Positions 43,150-51,109 of a stretch of 64,000 nt of DNA are shown one piece after another. Numbering within the stretch: the stretch's first letter is position 1; each line of letters begins with the position of its first letter. A program made the position numbers and the translations under genes. The DNA is from DATJLY01 sp035604615 (GTDB lineage: Bacteria; Pseudomonadota; Alphaproteobacteria; ATCC43930; CGMCC-115725). The notes under the pieces were generated by a model. That model ran no database searches. It was not told the DNA's origin and was given only the letters and a program-made list of their open reading frames with translations. Location: contig DATNID010000068.1 of NCBI GenBank assembly GCA_035604615.1, positions 1-64,000 of the forward strand. The letters are read 5' to 3'.

Positions 43150-44310
43150 ATGGTTCGCGTCGTCGTCGCATGGGTCGTGGTCTCGCTCGCCGTGTTCGCA
43201 CTGCAGGAGGTGCCGCGCGGTCACGGCGCGTGGACGCTCGCCGGCGCGGCCGTGGTCGCGGGCTCGCTGCCCTTGCTGCTCGCGTTCGCGGAGCGGACGC
43301 GAGCGCCGCCGTCACCGGCGACGCGCACGGGCCTGATCTGGACGTGTTGCGTCTTCGCGCTGGCGCAATTGGGTTTCGCGCTGATGCGCACGGCCAAGCT
43401 CAAGATCATCGACGTCGGCGCGACCACGGTCGCCGCGATCGACGCGCTGGCGCAGGGCGGCAATCCCTACGCGCTGCCGATCGATGCGCAGGCCGGCGAC
43501 ATGGCGGCGGGCGGCGCCGCGTTCCACGGCTACAAGTACTTGCCGGTGATGATGGCGGTCTATGCGCCGCTGTGCCTGGCGCTGGGAATGCGCGGCATCG
43601 TGGTCACCAACATCGTACTCCAGGGCGCGACCGCGGCAAGTCTGCGCGCACTCGCCGGGCGCGGCGGCGGAGCGGTGGCCGGGTATGCCGCGGCGGCGAT
43701 TTATCTCAGCCTGCCGTTCCTCGCCTTCCAGCTCTTCACGCGCGGCGTCAACGATCTTGCCGCTTTGCTGCCCCTGCTTTTGGCGCTGCTGCTGCTCGAG
43801 CGGCGTCCGTTCTGGGCGGGGGTGCTGACCGGTCTGTCGCTCGGGACGAAGCTCATGCCGGCGCTCGCGGTGCTGCCGTGCCTGGTGCCACCGCCCGGTG
43901 CGCGGCGGCGATATTTTGCCGGGGTGGCGGTGGGGCTGCTGCCGGTGGTGCCGATCGTGCTCGCCGCGCCGGGCGCGTTCGCGGACAACATCCTGCTGTT
44001 CAACGCGCTGCGGCCGGTCGACGATACCAGTTGGCTCTACGGAATGCCCGGCGCGGTCGCGATCGCCGCGCGCGCCGTGGCGCTGGTAGGGCTTGCGGTC
44101 CTCTATGTGCAGGTCTGGCGCCGTTCGCTTCGCCTCGAGGCGCGCGCGGCGGCTTGCGCGGCGGCGATCCTGATGGTCTTTGCCGTCGGGCCCGACATGC
44201 ATCACAATTACTATCTGTGGTTCATCCCGTTCCTGGCGCCGCTCGCGGCACGGGCGGCCATCGGCGTGAACCTGGAGGCACCGTTGGAGCGCATGAGGGA
44301 CACGGCTTGA
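43150..44310 (+). CDS. GT87/DUF2029-family membrane glycosyltransferase-like protein
   Basis: A 386-residue polytopic protein of the DUF2029/GT87 (alpha-mannosyltransferase PimE-like) family. It has an N-terminal helix, a periplasmic loop with Asp residues (IDALAQGGNPYALPID), and the diagnostic HGYKYLPVMMAVYAPL and GLSLGTKLMPALAVLPCL. Such GT-C enzymes add sugars from polyprenyl-phosphate donors on the outer face of the membrane. The ATG at 43150 precedes the first helix. Its stop overlaps the TTG start of the histidine kinase (TTGA at 44307-44310), which suggests co-expression. Confidence 0.82.
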   Translation: MVRVVVAWVVVSLAVFALQEVPRGHGAWTLAGAAVVAGSLPLLLAFAERTRAPPSPATRTGLIWTCCVFALAQLGFALMRTAKLKIIDVGATTVAAIDALAQGGNPYALPIDAQAGDMAAGGAAFHGYKYLPVMMAVYAPLCLALGMRGIVVTNIVLQGATAASLRALAGRGGGAVAGYAAAAIYLSLPFLAFQLFTRGVNDLAALLPLLLALLLLERRPFWAGVLTGLSLGTKLMPALAVLPCLVPPPGARRRYFAGVAVGLLPVVPIVLAAPGAFADNILLFNALRPVDDTSWLYGMPGAVAIAARAVALVGLAVLYVQVWRRSLRLEARAAACAAAILMVFAVGPDMHHNYYLWFIPFLAPLAARAAIGVNLEAPLERMRDTA

Positions 44311-45716
44311 CATCGACCGCCGAAACGCCGGCCCCGCAGGCGCGCAGCGGCCTGGCGCGCCCGTGGCGCACCCTCTCTTCGCGCATCAAGGCGCTGCTGC
44401 CGCGCGGCCTGTTCGGGCGCTCGGTGCTGCTTTTGGCGGCACCGCTGATCCTGAGCCAGATCGTCGGCACCTGGGTGTTCTACGACCGGTTCTGGGCCAC
44501 CATCATGCGCCGCAACGCCGCCGCCGCGACCAGCGACATCGCCCTCGTCGTGGTCGGCCGCCACGCGCTGTCGCAGGGCGAGGAGCCGGGCTTCCTCGCC
44601 CTCGTCGAGGCGACCACCGGGTTCCACACCGTGATCCTGCCGCGCGGCACGCCGCTCGCTCCGCGCGACAACGCGGCCAATAGCCGGGTCGGGCGCTATC
44701 TCGCGGCCGCGCTGACCGAGCGCGGCCTCGGCGCGTTCTCGATCGACGGCAACGACTGGCCGGCGACGCTTCTCGTCCGCATCGCCGACCGCGACGACGT
44801 GCTGCAGATCGGGGTGCCGCGCGACCGGCTCTACACCTCGATGGTGTTCGTGGTGCTGAGCTGGATGATCGGCACCGCGCTGGTGACGCTCGCCATCGCC
44901 ATGCTGTTCCTGCGCAACCAGGTGCGCTCGCTGCGGCGCCTCGCGATTGCGGCCGAGGCATTCGGCCGCGGCGTCGACGTCCCCTCGTTCCGCGCCGCGG
45001 GCGCGACCGAGGTGCGCCAGGCGGCAGCCGCCTTCCTCACCATGCGCCAGCGCATGCAGCGCCAGATCGCGCAGCGCACCGAGATGCTGGCCGGCATTTC
45101 GCACGATTTGCGCACGCCCTTGACGCGCATGCGGCTCGAGCTCGAACTCATGAAGGACGGCGAGGACGTGCGCGGCCTCAAATCGGACGTGGACGAGATG
45201 CTGCGCATGGTCGAGGCCTATCTCAACTTCGCCCGCGGCGAGGGCGACGAGCCGGCGCAGCTCACCGATCTGATGAAGCTCTTGGCCGATGCCGTCGCGA
45301 CCGCGCGCCGCGACGGCGCCGATGTCACGCTCGCCGGCCCCGAGACCCTGTCGGTCGCGGTGCGTCAGGACGCGCTGCGCCGCTGCATCGCCAACCTGGT
45401 CGGCAACGCGGCGCGCCACGCGGCGCATGTCTGGGTGGGCGTCTCAGCCGCCGGCCGCACCATCGACATCACCGTCGACGACGACGGCCCGGGCATTCCC
45501 GAAGCCCAGCGCGAGTCGGTGTTTCAGCCGTTCTTCCGCCTCGACAATTCGCGCAACGCCTCGACCGGGGGGATCGGGCTCGGCCTCACCATCGCCCGCG
45601 ACATCATGCTGAGCCACGGCGGCGGCCTCGTGCTGGAGACCGCGCCGCAGGGCGGCTTGCGCGCGCGCTGCTCGCTCCCGGCGAGCGACGTGGCGTCGCT
45701 GTTCTCCCAAAACTGA
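44307..45716 (+). CDS. EnvZ-like sensor histidine kinase (orphan)
   Basis: A 469-residue membrane sensor kinase. A first helix (GRSVLLLAAPLILSQIVG), a periplasmic sensor of about 125 residues and a second helix (MVFVVLSWMIGTALVTLAIAML) lead into HAMP. The phospho-acceptor His is about residue 266 in GISHDLRTPLTRMR, followed by the ATP-binding domain with IANLVGNAARHA (N box), DDDGPGIPE (G1) and GGIGLGLTIARD (G2). The layout matches EnvZ/PhoR-type kinases, but no response regulator is adjacent. No ATG or GTG is available; a TTG at 44307 overlaps the previous stop. Its TGA is immediately followed by hicA. Confidence 0.9.
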   Translation: MTSTAETPAPQARSGLARPWRTLSSRIKALLPRGLFGRSVLLLAAPLILSQIVGTWVFYDRFWATIMRRNAAAATSDIALVVVGRHALSQGEEPGFLALVEATTGFHTVILPRGTPLAPRDNAANSRVGRYLAAALTERGLGAFSIDGNDWPATLLVRIADRDDVLQIGVPRDRLYTSMVFVVLSWMIGTALVTLAIAMLFLRNQVRSLRRLAIAAEAFGRGVDVPSFRAAGATEVRQAAAAFLTMRQRMQRQIAQRTEMLAGISHDLRTPLTRMRLELELMKDGEDVRGLKSDVDEMLRMVEAYLNFARGEGDEPAQLTDLMKLLADAVATARRDGADVTLAGPETLSVAVRQDALRRCIANLVGNAARHAAHVWVGVSAAGRTIDITVDDDGPGIPEAQRESVFQPFFRLDNSRNASTGGIGLGLTIARDIMLSHGGGLVLETAPQGGLRARCSLPASDVASLFSQN

Positions 45717-45728
45717 TGGGCGACCGGA

Positions 45729-45929
45729 ACGCCCCTCAAGGTTCGCGAGGCGATCCGATTGCTCGAACAAGACGGATGGACGCTGATCGCGACCCGCGGT
45801 AGCCATCGCCAATATAAGCATGGCGCAAAGCCGGGCCGGGTAACGATCGCAGGAAAGCCATCAGACGACTTGGCACCGGGGACATTGAATAGCAAATTGA
45901 AGCAAGCCGGCCTGAAGGAGGCTCGCTGA
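45729..45929 (+). CDS. hicA: HicA mRNA interferase toxin with non-canonical (ACG) start
   Basis: About 67 residues of a double-stranded-RNA-binding-like HicA fold: PLKVREAIRLLEQDGWTLIATRGSHRQYKH, then RVTIAGKPSDDLAPGTLNSKLKQAGL. The catalytic His (GSHRQYKH) is present. HicA cleaves mRNA and is neutralised by HicB, which follows with an ATG overlapping its stop. There is no ATG, GTG or TTG between the upstream in-frame TGA (45714) and the folded domain. The codon where Met is expected is ACG (45729-45731). Translation may be absent or very weak, or might begin at TTG 45759, which would delete the first helix. The toxin is probably inactive or poorly made. Confidence 0.75.
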   Translation, partial: TPLKVREAIRLLEQDGWTLIATRGSHRQYKHGAKPGRVTIAGKPSDDLAPGTLNSKLKQAGLKEAR

Positions 45930-46135
45930 TGCGCTACATGGTCGTGATCGAAAAAGCCGGCAACAACTATTCGGCCTATGTTCCAGATTTGCCGGGATGC
46001 GTCGCGACAGGCGCCAGCGTCGAGGCCATTGAAGGCGAGATTCGCGACGCCATTCGCTTTCACATCGACGGACTCAAGGCGGACGGTTTGCCGGTGCCGG
46101 CGCCGAGCAGCCTTGCCCAATACGTCGAGGCTTGA
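45929..46135 (+). CDS. hicB: HicB-family antitoxin
   Basis: A 68-residue HicB protein with the partial RNase H-like fold MRYMVVIEKAGNNYSAYVPDLPGCVATG, then SVEAIEGEIRDAIRFHIDGLKADGLPVPAPSS. It binds and blocks HicA. The C-terminus is short and carries no helix-turn-helix or ribbon-helix-helix, so it probably does not autoregulate by itself. The ATG overlaps the hicA stop (TGATG), so in a normal pair the antitoxin would be translated by coupling from hicA. Confidence 0.88.
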   Translation: MRYMVVIEKAGNNYSAYVPDLPGCVATGASVEAIEGEIRDAIRFHIDGLKADGLPVPAPSSLAQYVEA

Positions 46136-46145
46136 CCGGTTCTGC

Positions 46146-47018
46146 TCACGCCAGGAACCACTCCGTCGCGTCGTGGCCCGGCATGTATTCCACGTTGGTC
46201 TGCGCCGGGTTGCGGTTGACCAGTGGCCGGCCATAGAGCGGGTGCCGGCTCGAGCGCACCTCGTGCTCGATCTTGAACAACACCTTGCGGGTGTCGAGAT
46301 CGATGATGTCGATGAAGCGGTATTCGTGCTCGAGCGTGTCCATCGTCAGGAGTTCGAGCGCGCCGAGCTTCTTGTAGGGGCCGGCGAAGTCGGTGAGGTA
46401 GATCTGGATGTGGTGCCCGTCATAGGGCACCGCCGGACGGTCGGTCTCGCGGAAGATCATCTCCTGGTCCTGCCCGACCATGACATGCGCCGCCGGGCCC
46501 GCGCCGTTCTCGGCCACGGTCGCCGTCGCGCCCATGATCTCGCGATAGAAGCGGGCGATGCCGGGGGCCGTGCCGGGGGCGACGTCGAGTTCGACATAGG
46601 GCATGCCGAGCCGGATGCGGCCGAAGCGCTCGGCGTCGGGGAAATGGCAGCGTATCTGGTCGCCCCAGGGCGAGAAGGTATCGACGAAGGAATTGCCTTC
46701 GCGCACCTCGAAGCGGGTGCCGTCGAGATGCTTCTTCACCGCGCCGAGCCGCTCCATCAGGGTGGCGCGGTCCGGGACGACGATGCCGGTGCGGCCGCGC
46801 AGGGTCTGCGGCTTGCCGGTGGGCAGATGGAACTGGCTGCGGCCGACGTTGATCCACATGTTGTTGGTGCTGACCATGATGTAGGGGTCGCGCGTCAGCC
46901 CCAGGCCGGCGACGTAGAACAGGGTCGCGAGGCTTTGGTCGGGAATGGTGACGTTGACATGCTCGAGCTTGACGACATTGCCGACATCCTCGCGCGCGCG
47001 GTCCAGCTTGGCTTCCAT
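46146..47018 (-). CDS. VOC-family (glyoxalase/extradiol dioxygenase-fold) protein
   Basis: A 290-residue vicinal-oxygen-chelate protein with two betaalphabetabetabeta modules: KLEHVNVTIPDQSLATLFYVAGLGLTRDP at the N-terminus and GMPYVELDVAPGTAPGIARFYREIMGA in the middle. Metal ligands could be His18 and a C-terminal Glu such as in RPAVPYDGHHIQIYL. Extradiol dioxygenases, glyoxalase I and related enzymes share this fold, but the exact reaction cannot be told. It fits the window's theme of aromatic breakdown and is convergent with hicB. Confidence 0.8.
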   Translation of the reverse strand: MEAKLDRAREDVGNVVKLEHVNVTIPDQSLATLFYVAGLGLTRDPYIMVSTNNMWINVGRSQFHLPTGKPQTLRGRTGIVVPDRATLMERLGAVKKHLDGTRFEVREGNSFVDTFSPWGDQIRCHFPDAERFGRIRLGMPYVELDVAPGTAPGIARFYREIMGATATVAENGAGPAAHVMVGQDQEMIFRETDRPAVPYDGHHIQIYLTDFAGPYKKLGALELLTMDTLEHEYRFIDIIDLDTRKVLFKIEHEVRSSRHPLYGRPLVNRNPAQTNVEYMPGHDATEWFLA

Positions 47019-47194
47019 GACGCCCTCCTTCCGGCCCCCTTATTCTGCCCCGGCGCGGTCGCGCGTCAACTCACTGTTCCGGGCTGCGCCCGGCAAGCCC
47101 GAGAATCGCCATGGGATTGGGCAATGCCGCGGTAAGCGGCGACGGGAGCCGCGCGGCCGTTCACATCGGCTGGTTGAGTCTGCCGCGGAGGCGC

Positions 47195-47395
47195 TCAGGT
47201 ATCGGCGCTTTCCATGACCCTTTTCGCGTTTCCGAAGACCAAGCAGACATCGACCGACTCGAGGCCGGGCCGGAAATCGGCGCGCGCCGCATATTCGGCG
47301 GCCCAGCTCGCCGCTTCGTCCCAACTTTCGAAGAAAGGCGCGCCCTCGATATCCTCGGCGAGACGACCCCGCCGCCTTACGACCTTATACGCCAT
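47195..47395 (-). CDS. Small hypothetical protein
   Basis: A 66-residue predicted protein (MAYKVVRRRGRLAEDIEGAPFF...). The ATG at 47395 has a GGGGGA ribosome site seven bases upstream. No family is recognised; it is acidic and aromatic-rich in the middle (FFESWDEAASWAAEYAARADF). Codon choice is consistent with genuine coding, but evidence is otherwise thin. Confidence 0.5.
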   Translation of the reverse strand: MAYKVVRRRGRLAEDIEGAPFFESWDEAASWAAEYAARADFRPGLESVDVCLVFGNAKRVMESADT

Positions 47396-47526
47396 TGCGT
47401 TCCCCCAAGCTTTTCATCCAGCATCGCCAGCGGCGTGCTCAAGTCAAGGCCGAAGTGGCATGATCGCGTTCGAGAACGAGGCATGACCGCCTGTGAATCG
47501 CTCGGCCCGCGCAGTATAAAGGCCCG

Positions 47527-47721
47527 ATGGAATACGTCCTGCCGGTGCTGATGGTGATCGCCATGCTGGGGGTGCTGGGCGCGCTCGCGCTCGGCGTCAT
47601 CCAGATGGCGCGGGGCGGCGATCCGCGCCGCTCCAACAAGCTGATGCAGTACCGCGTGGTGTTCCAGGGCCTGGCGCTGCTGCTGTTCGCAGTCTTCATG
47701 ATGCTGTACCGGCGGCACTGA
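47527..47721 (+). CDS. Twin-transmembrane protein
   Basis: A 64-residue membrane protein with two hydrophobic helices (VLPVLMVIAMLGVLGALALGVIQMA and VVFQGLALLLFAVFMMLY) and a basic loop RGGDPRRSNKLMQYR, the pattern of the alphaproteobacterial twin-transmembrane (HIG1-like) family. Its stop overlaps the ATG of the PduO-type transferase. In many alphaproteobacteria this protein precedes PduO, ETF and hydroxyacyl-CoA dehydrogenase genes, exactly as here. HIG1-like proteins may associate with respiratory complexes; the function is unproven. Confidence 0.85.
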   Translation: MEYVLPVLMVIAMLGVLGALALGVIQMARGGDPRRSNKLMQYRVVFQGLALLLFAVFMMLYRRH

Positions 47722-48287
47722 TGGTCAGCCTCACCCGCATCTACACCCGCGGCGGAGACGGCGGCGAGACCTCGCTCACCGACGGCGCGCGCGTGCCCAA
47801 ACATGCGCTCCGCGTCGAGGCCTACGGCACCGTGGACGAGGCCAACGCCGCCTTCGGCCTCGTCCGCCTCCACACCGCGGGCGCGGCGGACGCAATCCTG
47901 GCGCGCATCCAGAACGACCTGTTCGATCTCGGTGCCGATCTCTCCACCCCCGAGAGCGGCCGCAAAGCCGAGGGCGCGCTCCGGATCGTCGCCGCCCAGG
48001 TGACGAGGCTCGAGCAGGAGATCGACGCCATGAACGCCGAGTTGGCGCCGCTCGACTCGTTCGTCCTGCCCGGGGGCTGTGCAGCAGCGTCATATCTCCA
48101 CCTCGCGCGCACCGTCACGCGCCGGGCCGAGCGGCTGGTCGCGGCGCTCGCGGCCGCCGAGCCGGTGAACCCCGAGGCGCTCAAATATCTCAACCGCCTG
48201 TCCGATCATGCCTTCGTGATGAGCCGGCACCTCAACGACCGGGGCGCCCGCGACGTGCTTTGGAAGCCGGGGGCGTTTCGCTCGTGA
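47721..48287 (+). CDS. PduO-type cob(I)alamin adenosyltransferase
   Basis: A 188-residue ATP:cob(I)alamin adenosyltransferase of the PduO/MMAB type. It has the N-terminal ATP-binding TRIYTRGGDGGETSLTDGARVPK, DLFDLGADLSTPE, the central SFVLPGGCAAASYLHLARTVTRRAER and the C-terminal LNRLSDHAFVMSRHLN. It makes adenosylcobalamin for enzymes such as methylmalonyl-CoA mutase or isobutyryl-CoA mutase. It is coupled to the twin-TM gene (overlapping stop/start) and lies upstream of etfB, fitting an acyl-CoA metabolism operon. Confidence 0.93.
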   Translation: MVSLTRIYTRGGDGGETSLTDGARVPKHALRVEAYGTVDEANAAFGLVRLHTAGAADAILARIQNDLFDLGADLSTPESGRKAEGALRIVAAQVTRLEQEIDAMNAELAPLDSFVLPGGCAAASYLHLARTVTRRAERLVAALAAAEPVNPEALKYLNRLSDHAFVMSRHLNDRGARDVLWKPGAFRS

Positions 48288-48304
48288 AATGAAGTGCTTG
48301 CCTT

Positions 48305-48328
48305 CGGATTGTGCACGTGCACAATCCG
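48305..48328. promoter_or_regulatory. Perfect 24-bp palindrome upstream of etfBA, probable operator
   Basis: CGGATTGTGCAC followed immediately by its exact reverse complement GTGCACAATCCG. It lies 52 bases before the etfB start and 17 bases after the PduO stop. A separate hairpin, CCCGCGCC-GCAACAT-GGCGCGGG (48331-48353), follows. A spacerless palindrome of this length is typical of a dimeric repressor site; a TetR-family acyl-CoA regulator is a guess. Confidence 0.7.
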
Positions 48329-48380
48329 CTCCCGCGCCGCAACATGGCGCGGGCTGGGCGTGATTGGGCAAGGGCGCGGG

Positions 48381-49130
48381 ATGAAAATTCTGGTCGCCGT
48401 CAAGCGCGTGATCGATTTCAACGTCAAGATCCGGGTGAAGGCGGACAAGAGCGGCGTCGAGACCGCCAACGTCAAGATGTCGATGAACCCGTTCGACGAG
48501 ATCGCGGTCGAGGAGGCGGTGCGGCTCAGGGAGGCCGGCACGGCGAGCGAGATCGTGGTCGTGTCGATGGGGCTTCCCCCATGCCAGGAGACGATCCGCA
48601 CCGCGCTCGCCATGGGCGCCGACCGCGGCATCCATGTCCAGACCGACGCCGAGCTGCAGCCGCTCGCGGTGGCGAAGCTGCTGCAGGCGATCATCGCCAA
48701 GGAGGCGCCCGGGCTCGTCATCCTCGGCAAGCAGGCGATCGACGACGACTGCAACCAGACCGGCCAGATGCTGGCCGCGCTCATGGGCTGGCCGCAGGCG
48801 ACCTTCGCCTCGAAGCTGGCGATATCGTCCGGCGCGGCGCGGGTGACGCGCGAGGTCGATGGCGGGCTCGAGACCATCGAGATCAAGCTGCCGGCCATCG
48901 TCACCACCGATCTGCGCCTCAACGAGCCGCGCTACGCCTCGCTGCCCAACATCATGAAGGCCAAGAAGAAGCCCATAGACGCGGCGACCCCGGCCGCGCT
49001 CGGCGTCGATCCCACGCCGCGGCTCAAAACCATCAAGGTCGAGGAGCCGCCGCGCCGCCAGGGCGGGCGCAAGGTCGCCTCGGTCGAGGAGCTGGTCGAC
49101 AAGCTGATGAACGAGGCGCGAGTCATCTGA
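48381..49130 (+). CDS. etfB: Electron transfer flavoprotein subunit beta
   Basis: A 249-residue AMP-binding subunit of ETF. It begins MKILVAVKRVIDFNVKIRVK and contains SMNPFDEIAVEEAVRL, LGKQAIDDDCNQTGQMLAALMGWPQATFASK and LPAIVTTDLRLNEPRYASLPNIMKAKKK, the standard EtfB series including the dehydrogenase-recognition loop. With EtfA it passes electrons from acyl-CoA dehydrogenases to ETF:ubiquinone oxidoreductase. The ATG at 48381 is directly followed by the conserved N-terminus. The stop overlaps the etfA start (TGATG). Confidence 0.96.
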   Translation: MKILVAVKRVIDFNVKIRVKADKSGVETANVKMSMNPFDEIAVEEAVRLREAGTASEIVVVSMGLPPCQETIRTALAMGADRGIHVQTDAELQPLAVAKLLQAIIAKEAPGLVILGKQAIDDDCNQTGQMLAALMGWPQATFASKLAISSGAARVTREVDGGLETIEIKLPAIVTTDLRLNEPRYASLPNIMKAKKKPIDAATPAALGVDPTPRLKTIKVEEPPRRQGGRKVASVEELVDKLMNEARVI

Positions 49131-50080
49131 TGCCCGTCCTGGTCGTCGCCGAGCACGACAACGCATCGCTCAAGAGCGCGACGCTCAACGCCGTCGCCGC
49201 CGCGGCGGCGATCGGCGGCGAGGTCCATCTCCTGGTCGCGGGATCCCAGTGCCGCGCCGCCGCCGAGGCCGGCGCCAAGGTCGCGGGCGTCGCCAAGGTG
49301 CTGCTGGCCGAGCATGAAGCCTTCGCCCATCCGCTGGCCGAGGACCTCGCCGCGCTGATCGTGCCGTTGGCCAAGGGCTACGGCCATGTGCTCGCGCCGG
49401 CGACGACGTTCGGCAAGAACCTGATGCCGCGCGTGGCGGCGCTGCTCGACGTGGCACAGATTTCGGATATCGCCGCGGTGGTCGCGCCGGACATTTTCGT
49501 GCGGCCGATCTATGCCGGCAACGCGTTGGCGACGGTGCAGTCGAGCGACGCGATCAAGATCATCACGGTGCGCAGCACCGCCTTTGCGGCGGCGTCCGCG
49601 GAGGGCGGCAGCGCCACGATCGAGACCATCGACGCGGCGGGCTCGGCGGGGCTGTCGCGCTTCGCCGGCGCCGAGCTGGCGCGCTCGGAGCGGCCGGAGC
49701 TCACCAGCGCGCGCATCGTGATCTCGGGCGGACGCGGCATGCAGTCGGGCGAGAACTTCAAGCTGCTCGAGAGCCTGGCCGACAAGCTCGGCGCGGCGGT
49801 CGGCGCCTCGCGCGCGGCGGTCGATGCCGGCTTCGTCCCCAACGACTACCAGGTCGGCCAGACCGGCAAGATCGTCGCGCCCGAGCTCTACATCGCGGTC
49901 GGCATCTCGGGCGCCATTCAGCATCTCGCCGGGATGAAGGACTCGAAGGTGATCGTCGCCATCAACAAGGACGAGGACGCGCCCATCTTCCAGGTCGCCG
50001 ATTACGGCCTGGTGGGCGATCTGTTCCAGATCGTGCCGGCACTCGATGCCGAGCTCGCCAAGCGCGCCGGCAAGCGTTGA
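49130..50080 (+). CDS. etfA: Electron transfer flavoprotein subunit alpha
   Basis: A 316-residue FAD-binding subunit of ETF. Conserved features are MPVLVVAEHDNASLKSATLNAV, SGGRGMQSGENFKLLESLADKLGAAVGASRAAVDAG, and GQTGKIVAPELYIAVGISGAIQHLAGM followed by NKDEDAPIFQVADYGLVGDLF, where FAD binds. Its start overlaps the etfB stop, so production is coupled. The next gene, a 3-hydroxyacyl-CoA dehydrogenase, begins 37 bases later, consistent with one beta-oxidation operon. Confidence 0.96.
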   Translation: MPVLVVAEHDNASLKSATLNAVAAAAAIGGEVHLLVAGSQCRAAAEAGAKVAGVAKVLLAEHEAFAHPLAEDLAALIVPLAKGYGHVLAPATTFGKNLMPRVAALLDVAQISDIAAVVAPDIFVRPIYAGNALATVQSSDAIKIITVRSTAFAAASAEGGSATIETIDAAGSAGLSRFAGAELARSERPELTSARIVISGGRGMQSGENFKLLESLADKLGAAVGASRAAVDAGFVPNDYQVGQTGKIVAPELYIAVGISGAIQHLAGMKDSKVIVAINKDEDAPIFQVADYGLVGDLFQIVPALDAELAKRAGKR

Positions 50081-50117
50081 CCTTGGGCGTAAGTGGGGAG
50101 CGGAAAGAGAGCGCGCC

Positions 50118-51002
50118 ATGACCAGCGACGAGATCAAGATCATCGGCGTCATCGGCGCCGGCCAGATGGGCAGCGGCATCGCCCATGTCGCGGCGCTCGC
50201 CGGCTATGACGTGCGCCTCAGCGATGTCGACGCCGGCGCGCTCGAGCGCGCGGTGCAATCCATCGACCGCAATCTCACCCGCCAGGTCGCGCGCGGCAAG
50301 ATCAAGGACGAGGCGCGCGTGGCCGCCTTGAAGCGCATCGCGGCCGCGCCCGGCTACGAGCGGTTCGGCGATTGCGACGTGGCGATCGAGGCGGCGACCG
50401 AGCGCGAGGCGGTGAAGCGCGACATCTATCAGAAGCTGATCCCGCACCTGAAGCCCAGCGCCATCCTCGCCTCCAACACCTCGTCGATCTCGATCACGCG
50501 ATTGGGCGCCGCGACCGACCGGCCCGAGCGCTTCATCGGCATGCACTTCATGAACCCGGTGCCGGTGATGCAGCTGGTCGAGCTGATCCGCGGCATCGCC
50601 ACTGACGACGCGACCTTCCGCGCCATCAGCGATCTCGCCGTGAAGCTCGGCAAGACGCCGGTCGCGTCGGAGGACTTCCCCGCCTTCATCGTCAACCGCA
50701 TCCTGCTGCCGATGATCAACGAGGCGGTCTACACGCTTTACGAGGGCGTCGGTTCGGTCGAGGCGATCGACACGGCGATGAAGCTGGGCGCCAACCACCC
50801 GATGGGGCCGCTCGAACTCGCTGACTTCATCGGCCTCGACACCTGCCTCGCGGTGATGCAGGTGCTGCACGAGGGGCTGGCCGATTCGAAGTACCGGCCC
50901 TGCCCGCTCATGGTCAAATATGTCGAGGCGGGCTGGCTCGGCCGCAAGGCCAACCGCGGCTTCTACGATTACCGCGGCGAGAAGCCGGTGCCGACGCGGT
51001 GA
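50118..51002 (+). CDS. 3-hydroxybutyryl-CoA dehydrogenase-type enzyme
   Basis: A 294-residue NAD-dependent 3-hydroxyacyl-CoA dehydrogenase. It has IGVIGAGQMGSGIAHVAALAGYDVRLSDVD (Rossmann), the catalytic His in FIGMHFMNPVPVM with nearby NTSSISITRL, and the C-terminal domain ILLPMINEAVYTLYEGVGSVEAIDTAMKLG. It oxidises short-chain 3-hydroxyacyl-CoA. The ATG at 50118 is set by the Rossmann motif. It closes the PduO/ETF/hydroxyacyl-CoA operon. Confidence 0.94.
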   Translation: MTSDEIKIIGVIGAGQMGSGIAHVAALAGYDVRLSDVDAGALERAVQSIDRNLTRQVARGKIKDEARVAALKRIAAAPGYERFGDCDVAIEAATEREAVKRDIYQKLIPHLKPSAILASNTSSISITRLGAATDRPERFIGMHFMNPVPVMQLVELIRGIATDDATFRAISDLAVKLGKTPVASEDFPAFIVNRILLPMINEAVYTLYEGVGSVEAIDTAMKLGANHPMGPLELADFIGLDTCLAVMQVLHEGLADSKYRPCPLMVKYVEAGWLGRKANRGFYDYRGEKPVPTR

Positions 51003-51109
51003 CAAAGCCCCCGCCCGCTTGGCAGAACCGTTCTCGCGTGCTAGGAGGGGGCGGCATTCGGAGGGATGCCGACGGTTGGCCCAATTGTCCGCGATGACGG
51101 GGTTTCTGC

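Noticed and set aside
45716..45802. ATG overlapping the kinase stop as the hicA start
   Set aside because: It is in a different frame from HicA and ends after 28 codons, so it cannot start the toxin without a frameshift.
47527..48381. A cobalamin riboswitch upstream of or within the PduO-ETF block
   Set aside because: I could not find the conserved B12-box or a long structured leader; genes upstream are too close.
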